Source of the DNA: Streptomyces justiciae
GTDB taxonomy: Bacteria; Actinomycetota; Actinomycetes; Streptomycetales; Streptomycetaceae
Reading direction: 5' to 3'
Length of the DNA stretch: 64,000 nt
NCBI RefSeq assembly: GCF_015163075.1
Contig: NZ_JADDXU010000001.1
Coordinates: 558,001-622,000, forward strand
In this document: in pieces, positions 36,379 through 43,851 of the stretch
Layout: every line of letters starts with the position of its first letter
Numbering within the stretch: position 1 is the stretch's first letter
The notes under the pieces: generated by a model
Told to the model about the DNA's origin: nothing
Database searches by the model: none
Seen by the model: the letters and a program-made list of their open reading frames with translations, nothing else
Program-made: the position numbers and the translations under genes

Positions 36379-36438
36379 AGTGCAAGGTGAATGACAGGTA
36401 GCGCGCACATATGCGGCGGACGGCGCTCACCTTGCACT
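36379..36438 (+). promoter_or_regulatory. 12-bp perfect inverted repeat in leader of the cytidylyltransferase/SDR gene
   Basis: AGTGCAAGGTGA (36379-36390) is the exact reverse complement of TCACCTTGCACT (36427-36438), with a 36-nt spacer. It could be an RNA stem in the leader or a pair of protein sites. It ends 58 nt before the GTG start. Confidence 0.55.
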
Positions 36439-36496
36439 GCGGTAACCCCAAGTGGGACCATTTCCAAGTTCCCTGTCGCCCCGAGGTAGGTCACCT

Positions 36497-37996
36497 GTGT
36501 CCCAGCACATCGCCAAGCCCCGTACCACCGCAGTGATCCTGGCCGGCGGTACCGGTCAGCGCGTGGGTCTCTCGATCCCCAAGCAGCTGCTGAAGATCGC
36601 CGGCAAGGCAGTCATCGAGCACACCCTGACCACCTTCGAGAACGCCGACTCGATCGACGACATCATCGTCCTGATGGCGCCGGGCTACGTGCCGGACATA
36701 GAGAAGATCGTGGCCAAGGCCGGGTTCACGAAGGTCAAGAAGATCATCGAGGGCGGTTCCACGCGGAACGAGACGACCGAGCGCGCCATCGAGGCGCTCG
36801 GCGAGGGCCTGGCCGAGGGCGAGGACCTCAACGTCCTGTTCCACGACGCCGTTCGCCCCCTTCTCTCGCAGCGTGTCATCGACGACTGCGTGGTCGCGCT
36901 CGAGCGCTACCAGGCCGTCGACGTCGCCATCCCGTCCGCGGACACCATCATCGTGACGCGCACCCACGGCGAGGACGGCGAGTTCATCACCGAGATCCCG
37001 GACCGCTCCCGGCTGCGCCGCGGCCAGACGCCGCAGGCCTTCAAGCTGTCCACGATCAAGCGGGCCTACGAGGTCGCCGCCGGCGACCCCAACTTCCAGG
37101 CCACGGACGACTGCTCGGTCGTGCTCAAGTACCTGCCGGACGTGCCGATCCACGTCGTCGCGGGCGACGAGTACAACATGAAGGTCACCCAGCCCGTCGA
37201 CGTCTTCATCGCCGACAAGCTGTTCCAGCTGGCCTCCACCGCCGCGCCCGAGCAGGTCTCCGAGGAGGCCTACCGCGAGCTGCTGACCGGGAAGACCATG
37301 GTCGTCTTCGGCGGTTCGTACGGCATCGGCAAGGACATCGCCGAACTCGCCGAGTCCTACGGCGCGAAGGTCTACGCGCTGGGCCGCTCCACCACCGGCA
37401 CGCACGTCGAGAACCCCGAGGAGGTCGACGACGCGCTGTCCAAGGCGTACGCCGAGACCGGGCGCATCGACTACGTCGTCAACACCGCCGGCGTGCTGCG
37501 CATCGGCAAGCTGGCCGAGACCGACAACGCGACCATCGAGGAAGCGCTGAAGGTCAACTACCTGGCCCCGGTGCAGATCGCCCGTTCGTCGTACAAGTAC
37601 CTGTCCGAGACCAAGGGCCAGCTGCTCCTCTACACCTCCAGCAGCTACACCCGCGGTCGCGCCGAGTACAGCCTCTACTCCTCCACCAAGGCCGCGATGG
37701 TGAACCTCACCCAGGCCCTGTCCGACGAGTGGGCCGGTGACGGCATCCGGGTCAACTGCGTGAACCCCGAGCGCACCGCAACTCCCATGCGCACCAAGGC
37801 CTTCGGTCAGGAGCCGGCCGGTTCGCTGCTGTCCTCCGAGGTCGTGGCCCGTACCTCGCTGGACGTGCTGCTGTCCGAGCTGACCGGACATGTCATCGAC
37901 GTCCGCCAGCAGGACCCGACGGCCGCCGCGGGCAAGGCCTCCGGCTTCGAGCAGGCGCTGGCCTCCGTTCTGGACCGTCAGGACGGCGTGGCATAA
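36497..37996 (+). CDS. Bifunctional cytidylyltransferase/SDR (Bcs1-like, CDP-ribitol synthesis)
   Basis: Fusion of two enzymes in 499 residues. Residues ~10-240 are an IspD/TarI-type cytidylyltransferase (VILAGGTGQRVG, IPKQLL, FHDAVRPL). Residues ~255-480 are a short-chain dehydrogenase (VVFGGSYGIGKD, NTAGV, catalytic YSSTK). The same order occurs in Haemophilus Bcs1, which reduces ribulose-5-phosphate and activates it to CDP-ribitol (established). Here it would supply the polyol-phosphate donor for the two TagF/TarL-like proteins nearby. A role in MEP isoprenoid synthesis is unlikely given the SDR fusion and context. Start: GTG at 36497 with GAGGTAGG upstream; upstream in-frame residues are non-conserved in type. 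Perfect 12-bp inverted repeats lie on both sides. Confidence 0.88.
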   Translation: MSQHIAKPRTTAVILAGGTGQRVGLSIPKQLLKIAGKAVIEHTLTTFENADSIDDIIVLMAPGYVPDIEKIVAKAGFTKVKKIIEGGSTRNETTERAIEALGEGLAEGEDLNVLFHDAVRPLLSQRVIDDCVVALERYQAVDVAIPSADTIIVTRTHGEDGEFITEIPDRSRLRRGQTPQAFKLSTIKRAYEVAAGDPNFQATDDCSVVLKYLPDVPIHVVAGDEYNMKVTQPVDVFIADKLFQLASTAAPEQVSEEAYRELLTGKTMVVFGGSYGIGKDIAELAESYGAKVYALGRSTTGTHVENPEEVDDALSKAYAETGRIDYVVNTAGVLRIGKLAETDNATIEEALKVNYLAPVQIARSSYKYLSETKGQLLLYTSSSYTRGRAEYSLYSSTKAAMVNLTQALSDEWAGDGIRVNCVNPERTATPMRTKAFGQEPAGSLLSSEVVARTSLDVLLSELTGHVIDVRQQDPTAAAGKASGFEQALASVLDRQDGVA

Positions 37997-38020
37997 TCAA
38001 CTGCAATTAGACATCTGTTA

Positions 38021-38069
38021 TTCAGGCCTCTGTGTTCGCCCGTTATCGGAGCATTCGCAGAGGCCTGAA
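38021..38069 (+). promoter_or_regulatory. 12-bp inverted repeat between the SDR fusion and TagF-like genes
   Basis: TTCAGGCCTCTG (38021-38032) and CAGAGGCCTGAA (38058-38069), perfect, 25-nt loop, in an A/T-richer 155-bp gap. There is no T-run after it, so it is more like an mRNA-stabilising or attenuating stem than a terminator. Confidence 0.5.
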
Positions 38070-38151
38070 TCCGTACCTCTCGCGAATTCCTCACATTTTC
38101 GCCGCACCACAGAACAAAACCGGCACTCCCCCTCCAAGAGCAGGTTCCTCC

Positions 38152-40203
38152 GTGATAACCAGAGCCATTCGCGTCGCCCGGGTGGGCAGTGCGGCCGAGC
38201 TGGCCGCGGCGGCCCTCATGATCCTGGGCTTCCCTGTGCTCATGCTGGCCGCGCTCGTCCCGAGCGTTCCCGCCTTCGCGGCCGCGGCCGCAGTGACGTA
38301 CCTGGCGGACCACTATCTGCATCGCAAGAGCAGCTATCTGATCAACCGCCTGAGCAAGGTGCGCGCGGGTCTGTCGATCCGCTTCCTGATCCGGCAGCTG
38401 CTGCTGATCCTGCTGCTGGCTCGCCTGGATCTCGCGGACGGCATCGTCTTCTACGGGGCGGTCGCCTGCTTCATCGCGTTCTACGGCCTCCAGGCCCCGC
38501 ACGGCGCGCTGGTCACCCTGATCCGCAACCGCCGCCGGATGCCGGTCGCCACCCGCAACGTCGACCTGGCCGCCCGGATCCGCATCCCGGACGCCCCGCC
38601 GCGCCGCCTGCTCAACCGCTCCGCGGAGAAGATGCTGCACCTGGACCTGTTCGCCGTGATCGGCGTGCTGGTCTCGGCGTTCATGGACGACACCCTCGCG
38701 GCGTTCGTCGGCATCGGCGCGACGATAGCGCTGGGCACCCTGTACGTCGTCGCGCTCATGCCGTACGTCCGCGGCAGCAAGATCCCGCCGAACGCGGAGA
38801 AGGTCCTGGCCGCGGTCGACGACTGGCTGGCCGGCTACCGGCCGGAGACGGTGCTGTACTTCTCCGGCTCCAAGGACTCGGCGTACCAGGTCAACATGTG
38901 GCTGGAGACCATGGAGCAGCTGGACTCCAAGCCGCTGATCATCCTGCGTGAGCGGGCGATACTGAACAACCTGGCGCCGACCACGGTCCCCGTCATCTGC
39001 GTGCCCGGAGGGGTGCACCTGATGAACATGGACCTGTCGACCGTGCGCGTCGCGCTGTACGCGGCCAACGTCGGCAAGAACATCCACCTGCTGCGCGTGC
39101 CGACCATGAAGCACGTCTTCATCGGCCACGGCGACAGCGACAAGCTGGCCAGCGTCAACCCGTTCAGCAAGGTGTACGACGAGGTGTGGACCGCCGGCCG
39201 CGCGGGCCGCGACCGCTACGCCATCGCCGACGTCGGTGTCCGCGACGACGACATCGTCGAGGTCGGCCGCCCGCAGTTGGCGCCGATCCAGACCTGGCAG
39301 GGCGTCCCCGAGGGTCGTATCCCCACGGTCCTCTACGCGCCCACCTGGGAGGGCTGGGACGGCAACCCCGGCAACACCTCCCTGGTGCTGGCCGGCGAGA
39401 ACATCGTCAAGAAGCTCATCAAGGCCGACCCGCCGGTCCGCGTCCTGTACAAGCCGCACCCCTTCACGGGCACGGTCAGCAAGGAGGCCGGCGCCGCGCA
39501 CGCGCGCATCACCGCGCTGGTCGAGAAGGCCGCCGCCGAGCGCGCCACCGACGCCCGCTTCACCGCGGACGCCGCCGCCCAGGCGCAGGCCAAGGCCGAG
39601 CTGACCCGTATCGAGGCGCGGATCGCCCAGCTGGCCGGCAACGGCGGCGAGAAGGGCGACGAGGCCGAGGCCACCCGTGACGGGCTGGTCGACGTGGCCA
39701 AGCACGAGGAGATCGCCCGGCTGCGCGCCGAGTGGAACGACACCTACTGGCGTTCCTTCGGCACCCACGAGCACCGGGTCATCACCGGCGCCGAGCCGCG
39801 GCTGTACGACTGCTTCAACGTCTCCGACGCGATGGTCTCCGACATCTCCTCCGTGGTCTCCGACTTCATCGCGAGCGGCAAGCCGTACGCGGTGACGGAC
39901 TCCGCGGAGCTGGGGGTGGAGGAGTTCAAGCGGCAGAACACGGCCGTGCGCGCCGCGACGATCCTGTCCAACAGCGCCGCCGAGCTGGGCGAGCTGCTGA
40001 GCGCGGTGCGCGACCTCGCGGGCGACCCGCTGGCCGAGGATCGCAAGGAGCTCAAGCAGTACCTGCTGGGCCCGGACGAGCCCACGTCCATCGAGCAGTT
40101 CAACACCGCGGTGGCGGACCTGGCCCGCAAGGCCGACACCCGCAACGTCGGCCAGGAGTCACGGGCGGCGGCCGGAGCCGCGGAGGCCACGACCACGGCC
40201 TGA
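38152..40203 (+). CDS. CDP-glycerol/ribitol glycerophosphotransferase-like polymerase (TagF/TarL family) with N-terminal membrane region
   Basis: A 683-residue protein. Residues ~10-210 contain about five hydrophobic segments, which classical TagF/TarL enzymes lack. The C-terminal Glyphos_transf domain (about 230-640) has the family hallmarks: FIGHGDSDK, DEVWTAG, VLYAPTWEGWDGN, YKPHPFTG and SDISSVVSDF, with His/Asp residues in CDP-polyol transferases. An Ala/Lys/Glu-rich helical insert (about 455-520) interrupts it. Predicted function: polymerise or prime polyol-phosphate chains from CDP-ribitol or CDP-glycerol at the membrane. Start: GTG at 38152; an earlier in-frame start at 38032 lies inside an inverted repeat. 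A paralogue lies at 41590-43731 on the other strand. It ends in a strong terminator. Confidence 0.87.
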   Translation: MITRAIRVARVGSAAELAAAALMILGFPVLMLAALVPSVPAFAAAAAVTYLADHYLHRKSSYLINRLSKVRAGLSIRFLIRQLLLILLLARLDLADGIVFYGAVACFIAFYGLQAPHGALVTLIRNRRRMPVATRNVDLAARIRIPDAPPRRLLNRSAEKMLHLDLFAVIGVLVSAFMDDTLAAFVGIGATIALGTLYVVALMPYVRGSKIPPNAEKVLAAVDDWLAGYRPETVLYFSGSKDSAYQVNMWLETMEQLDSKPLIILRERAILNNLAPTTVPVICVPGGVHLMNMDLSTVRVALYAANVGKNIHLLRVPTMKHVFIGHGDSDKLASVNPFSKVYDEVWTAGRAGRDRYAIADVGVRDDDIVEVGRPQLAPIQTWQGVPEGRIPTVLYAPTWEGWDGNPGNTSLVLAGENIVKKLIKADPPVRVLYKPHPFTGTVSKEAGAAHARITALVEKAAAERATDARFTADAAAQAQAKAELTRIEARIAQLAGNGGEKGDEAEATRDGLVDVAKHEEIARLRAEWNDTYWRSFGTHEHRVITGAEPRLYDCFNVSDAMVSDISSVVSDFIASGKPYAVTDSAELGVEEFKRQNTAVRAATILSNSAAELGELLSAVRDLAGDPLAEDRKELKQYLLGPDEPTSIEQFNTAVADLARKADTRNVGQESRAAAGAAEATTTA

Positions 40204-40228
40204 CCCAGCGGCCTGGCCCATTCGGCCC

Positions 40229-40273
40229 AGGGCCCGGTTTTCGAGGAGTGATTCTCGAAAACCGGGCCCTTTT
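40229..40273 (+). terminator. Strong intrinsic terminator after TagF-like gene
   Basis: Perfect 17-bp stem (40229-40245 with 40254-40270), 8-nt loop, followed by TTTT, 26 nt after the stop codon. Confidence 0.92.
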
Positions 40274-40306
40274 GCGTACCTGAGGGGGGAACGGTCGTTG
40301 TAGTCC

Positions 40307-40320
40307 GTGACCTGCGTCAC
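40307..40320. promoter_or_regulatory. Crp-like operator GTGACCTGCGTCAC
   Basis: This 14-mer fits the motif GTG-N6-G-N-CAC that I recall for Streptomyces Crp and is a perfect 5-bp inverted repeat (GTGAC/GTCAC). It lies 78-91 nt upstream of the glycosyltransferase start. Confidence 0.4.
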
Positions 40321-40397
40321 AAAGGCCGTGCACAAAGACAACCGCATGTGACTTTCAACCGTCTGACTGATTGTGAATATGAGGATACGGGGGAAAT

Positions 40398-41612
40398 GTG
40401 ACCCAGCCTGATGTGACCGTGGTCATCGGCGCCTACGAAGCGATGCCCTACCTCGTCGAGTGCCTCGCCTCCGTCGAGGCCCAGACCCTCGACCACGCCC
40501 GCATCGAGGTCATCGCGGTCGACGACGGCTCGACGGACGGCACGGGGGAGTGCCTGGAGCAGTTCGCGGCCCGCACGGACATGCCGGTCACCGTCATCCG
40601 CCAGGACAACTCCGGCGGCCCCAGCGGCCCGCGCAACGTCGGCCTGGACAAGGCCACCGGGCGGTACGTGTTCTTCCTCGACGCCGACGACCGGCTCGGC
40701 CCCGAGGCCCTTGAGCGGATGGTCGCGATGGCCGACCGCAACGGCACGGACGTGGTGCTCGGCCGCGTCGAGGGCATCAACCGCAAGCCGCCGCAGTCCA
40801 TGTGGGGGCGGACGCTGGAGCGCACCGACGTCTGGTCGTCCAACATCAAGTTCACGCTGAGCGCGCAGAAGCTGTTCCGCCGCGAGCTGCTGAACCGTCA
40901 CAGCATGCGCTTCGACGAGTCGCTGTGGACCGGCGAGGACGCCCTGTTCACCATGGAGGCCTATCTGCGGGCCGACGGCGTCTCCCTCATCGACGACTAC
41001 ACCTGCTACTACCTGGTGGGCCGCGAGGACGGCAAGCACGTGACGAAGAGCGGGAGTTACACCCTGCGCTTCGACTCCGCACGCGCCCTGATGACCCTCA
41101 TCTCCGACATGCTCCCGCCGGGCCCACGCCGCGACATGCTCATGGTCCGCCCGTTCGTCGTCACCCTGCTCCCGCAGTTCGGCCCCAAGTACCTGAGGGA
41201 CAGCGAGAAGGTACGACGGCACAAGTTCGAGCTGGCGAAGCCGCTGCTGGACGCCTACTGGACCGACGAGGTGGCCCGCCGGCTGCGGGTCGAGGAGCGG
41301 CTGCGGATGCACGCGGTGGCCGAGCAGCGCCCCGAACTCCTCCTGGAACTCCTGGAGTTCCGGCGGGCCAAGAAGGAGCCCGAGGCGCTACTGGAGAAGC
41401 GCGGCCGCCGGGTGTACTTCGCCTACCCGCACTTCCGGGACACCGCCGCGGGCATCCCGGACGCCCTCTACCTCGCCGAGCCCCGTGAGGCCCGCGCCGT
41501 CCCGGGCTACCGGGAGGGCGGGCTCGACTCGTTCGTGCGACGGGCGGTGCGCAAGGCGCGCCGGACGCTGCCGTCCCGGTCCCGGGACGTCAGGCCGGCT
41601 GCGGCGGCGTGA
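40398..41612 (+). CDS. Family 2 glycosyltransferase
   Basis: A 404-residue GT2 enzyme with TVVIGAYEAM (residues 6-15), VDDGSTDGT (about 38-46), GPSGPRNVG and the metal-binding FLDADDR (about 96-102). A helical C-terminal half is basic near the end, suggesting membrane docking. It resembles the N-terminal half of the rfb-operon glycosyltransferase (25160-27163), for example in the (K/S)GPRN(T/V)G loop and the LxxEDxLF acceptor-side motif, but lacks the beta-rich tail. It probably glycosylates the wall polymer made by neighbouring enzymes (inference). GTG at 40398 has GGGGGAA upstream. Its 3' end overlaps the convergent TagF-like gene by 23 bp. Confidence 0.86.
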   Translation: MTQPDVTVVIGAYEAMPYLVECLASVEAQTLDHARIEVIAVDDGSTDGTGECLEQFAARTDMPVTVIRQDNSGGPSGPRNVGLDKATGRYVFFLDADDRLGPEALERMVAMADRNGTDVVLGRVEGINRKPPQSMWGRTLERTDVWSSNIKFTLSAQKLFRRELLNRHSMRFDESLWTGEDALFTMEAYLRADGVSLIDDYTCYYLVGREDGKHVTKSGSYTLRFDSARALMTLISDMLPPGPRRDMLMVRPFVVTLLPQFGPKYLRDSEKVRRHKFELAKPLLDAYWTDEVARRLRVEERLRMHAVAEQRPELLLELLEFRRAKKEPEALLEKRGRRVYFAYPHFRDTAAGIPDALYLAEPREARAVPGYREGGLDSFVRRAVRKARRTLPSRSRDVRPAAAA

Positions 41613-43731
41613 CGGCGGACGCGTCCTCCGTGGGCCGGGGCGCGGGGATCTCCGCGGCCAGCCGCTCGGCCATCCGTACGCGGTGCTCCCGCGCCGCCGA
41701 ACACAGCGTCTGCACGGCCGCGTTGAAGCGCTCCTGCGAGGACGGCTCGTCCGGCCCGAGCAGATGCCGCTTCAACTCGGCCCGCGCCTCGGCGAGTCCG
41801 TCCTTCTCCGGATGCCGTACGGCCTCCAGCAGCTCCGGCACCCCCGCCGCGTCCGGCGACAGCACGGTCGCCGCCCGCACGGTCGGGAACGCCTCCCGGA
41901 AGGCGTCCTCGGCCAGCCCGCTGGTGTTGGCCACCGCATAGGGCTTGCCGCTCGCCAGGAAGTCGCTGACGACGCTCGACACATCGCTGACGAGCAGGTC
42001 GGCCCGGTTGAAGCAGGCGTACAGCGCGGGCCGGGTGCCGGTGACGATCTGGTGCTCCCACTCCGGCAGCGAGGCCCAGTACGCCGCCTCCCAGGCCGCC
42101 GTGGCCCGCTCCACCGCCCGGGCCCGCCCCCGCGGCGGCGCCGACTGGAGCAGCATCCGCTCCACCGAGTCGGCGCTCGTCCGGAAGTCGGCGGTGGTGA
42201 GCCGGTCCAACTCCTCGGTGCACCGGGCCAGTTCACCTCCGGCGGCGGGCCGCGCCCCGGACCGCGCCCGGTTGGCGCCCCGGATCAGCTCCCGGATGCG
42301 CAGATCGGCCGCCCCTGCCCGCGGGTCCACCGACCCGGTCAGCGGATGCGGCTTGTACAGCAGCCGTACGCCGGGATCGGCGAGCAGCGCCCGTACGAGG
42401 TTCTCGCCGGCCTCGATGACGGAGGTGTTGCCCGGATTGCCGTCCCAGCCCTCCCAGGTGGGCGCGTACAGGACGGTGACGTACGCGCCCTTCGGCGGGC
42501 CCGCGTACGGCCGTACGGCCTCCAGCTGCGGCCGTCCGATCTCCCGCACCTCGCGGTCGTCCACGCCCACCTCGGCCAGCGCGTAGCGCTCCCGTGCCGC
42601 AGGTCCTGCCACCCACACCTCGTCGTACGCCTTCGCGTACGGGTTGCACGAGGACAGCTTGTCGCTCTCGCCGTGGTTGACGAACGTGTGCTTGAGGGTG
42701 GGGATGCGTAGCACCTGGGAGGTCTTGCCGGAGTTCGACGGGTGGATGAGGACCTGGAGCGTGGAGTGCTCCAGGCGCATCAGCGTGGTGACCTTGGGCA
42801 GGCAGATGATCGGCACGTCGGTCGCGGCGATCTTCTGCACCATGAAGCGCTCGCGCAGCACGATGACCGGCCGCCCGTCGAGCTTGGCGAGCGGCTCCAG
42901 CCACATGTTCGCCTGGTACGCGGAGGACGCGCCGCCGGAGAAGTACAGGCCGACCGTGGGCTGGTAGTCGGCCAGCCAGGCGTCGAACCAGTCGAGGACC
43001 TGCTGCTCGCCCGCCGGGCGGCGGCCCGGCAGCAGCCGCAGCAGCAGCTCGCCCAGGCCGAGCAGCCCGAGGACGAGGGACACGGCGAGTCCGCCGGCCG
43101 CGGCGGCCGGGTGGTCGGTCGCCGCGGTGGCCGCCAGGCCGAAGGTCGCGGGCAGCCCGAACACCAGCAGCCGGTGCCCGGGGCGGCGCAGCAGCAGCGC
43201 GGGCGGGGCGGTCGACAGGCGCAGCGCGGAGGCGTCGATGTTCCGGGTCACCACCGGCAGGGTGCGGGTACGGCGGACCAGGACGGAGACGGCCTGGATC
43301 GCGCAGTGCAGGGCGTAGAAGAGCAGCAGGGCGGCGACGATCGGGCCGTACACCCCCTCCCGGTCCTGCTCGCCCACCCGCAGCAGGCCCGCCACCAGCA
43401 GCAGGTCCCGCAGGACGTGCCGGACGGTGATGTCCGCGTGCGACTTGGCGAACACCGTCGCCATGCCCCGCTGCCACCGGTGCAGCACCCCCTCCCCGGC
43501 GACCGAGGCGGCCGTCGCGGCGAGCAGCAGCGGCACGTCGGGGAGGAACGCGGCGACGGCCTGGGCGGCGAAGGCGGCGGCCAGCAGGACCGTGACGAGG
43601 ACGCGGGGAGCGGCGCGCCGCAGGGGCAGGCGCCGGCGCCGCGGTCGGCTCTTCGGGCTGTCGGTGGCGGAACGCTTCAGCGGGCGTCTGAGGCGGAGCA
43701 GCCGGGGTCGGCGGAGTCTCTTCGTGGGCAC
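41590..43731 (-). CDS. Second TagF/TarL-like polyol-phosphate transferase with membrane segments
   Basis: A 713-residue paralogue of the protein at 38152-40203. A very Arg-rich N-terminus (first ~42 residues) precedes about five hydrophobic segments (45-235) and the Glyphos_transf domain (about 250-690) with FVNHGESDK, DEVWVAG, VLYAPTWEGWDGN, YKPHPLTG and SDVSSVVSDF, so the catalytic motifs are intact. The domain layout is shared with the first copy. Two such enzymes commonly divide priming and elongation, or glycerol- and ribitol-phosphate transfer (family knowledge). ATG at 43731, no strong RBS. Lies 120 nt downstream of the pyruvyl transferase on the same strand and overlaps the convergent GT2 gene by 23 bp. 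Confidence 0.87.
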   Translation of the reverse strand: MPTKRLRRPRLLRLRRPLKRSATDSPKSRPRRRRLPLRRAAPRVLVTVLLAAAFAAQAVAAFLPDVPLLLAATAASVAGEGVLHRWQRGMATVFAKSHADITVRHVLRDLLLVAGLLRVGEQDREGVYGPIVAALLLFYALHCAIQAVSVLVRRTRTLPVVTRNIDASALRLSTAPPALLLRRPGHRLLVFGLPATFGLAATAATDHPAAAAGGLAVSLVLGLLGLGELLLRLLPGRRPAGEQQVLDWFDAWLADYQPTVGLYFSGGASSAYQANMWLEPLAKLDGRPVIVLRERFMVQKIAATDVPIICLPKVTTLMRLEHSTLQVLIHPSNSGKTSQVLRIPTLKHTFVNHGESDKLSSCNPYAKAYDEVWVAGPAARERYALAEVGVDDREVREIGRPQLEAVRPYAGPPKGAYVTVLYAPTWEGWDGNPGNTSVIEAGENLVRALLADPGVRLLYKPHPLTGSVDPRAGAADLRIRELIRGANRARSGARPAAGGELARCTEELDRLTTADFRTSADSVERMLLQSAPPRGRARAVERATAAWEAAYWASLPEWEHQIVTGTRPALYACFNRADLLVSDVSSVVSDFLASGKPYAVANTSGLAEDAFREAFPTVRAATVLSPDAAGVPELLEAVRHPEKDGLAEARAELKRHLLGPDEPSSQERFNAAVQTLCSAAREHRVRMAERLAAEIPAPRPTEDASAVTPPQPA

Positions 43732-43851
43732 GGCGTCACTCCAAGGTCGTCAAGGACGTGCGCCCGGGTTAACGCCCGCCGACCACTGGACGACACGCGC
43801 GTGTCCGGGCGCCTTGGGGCGACCGTGGAGTGATAGGGACGCCGGGTCCGC

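Noticed and set aside
36497..37996. IspD of the MEP isoprenoid pathway
   Set aside because: Motifs overlap with IspD but the SDR fusion and wall-polymer neighbours favour CDP-polyol synthesis.
38032..38151. Longer N-terminus for the first TagF-like protein from the GTG at 38032
   Set aside because: The extra 40 codons overlap the loop and 3' arm of a perfect inverted repeat, are A/T-rich with poor codon bias, and have no good ribosome site.
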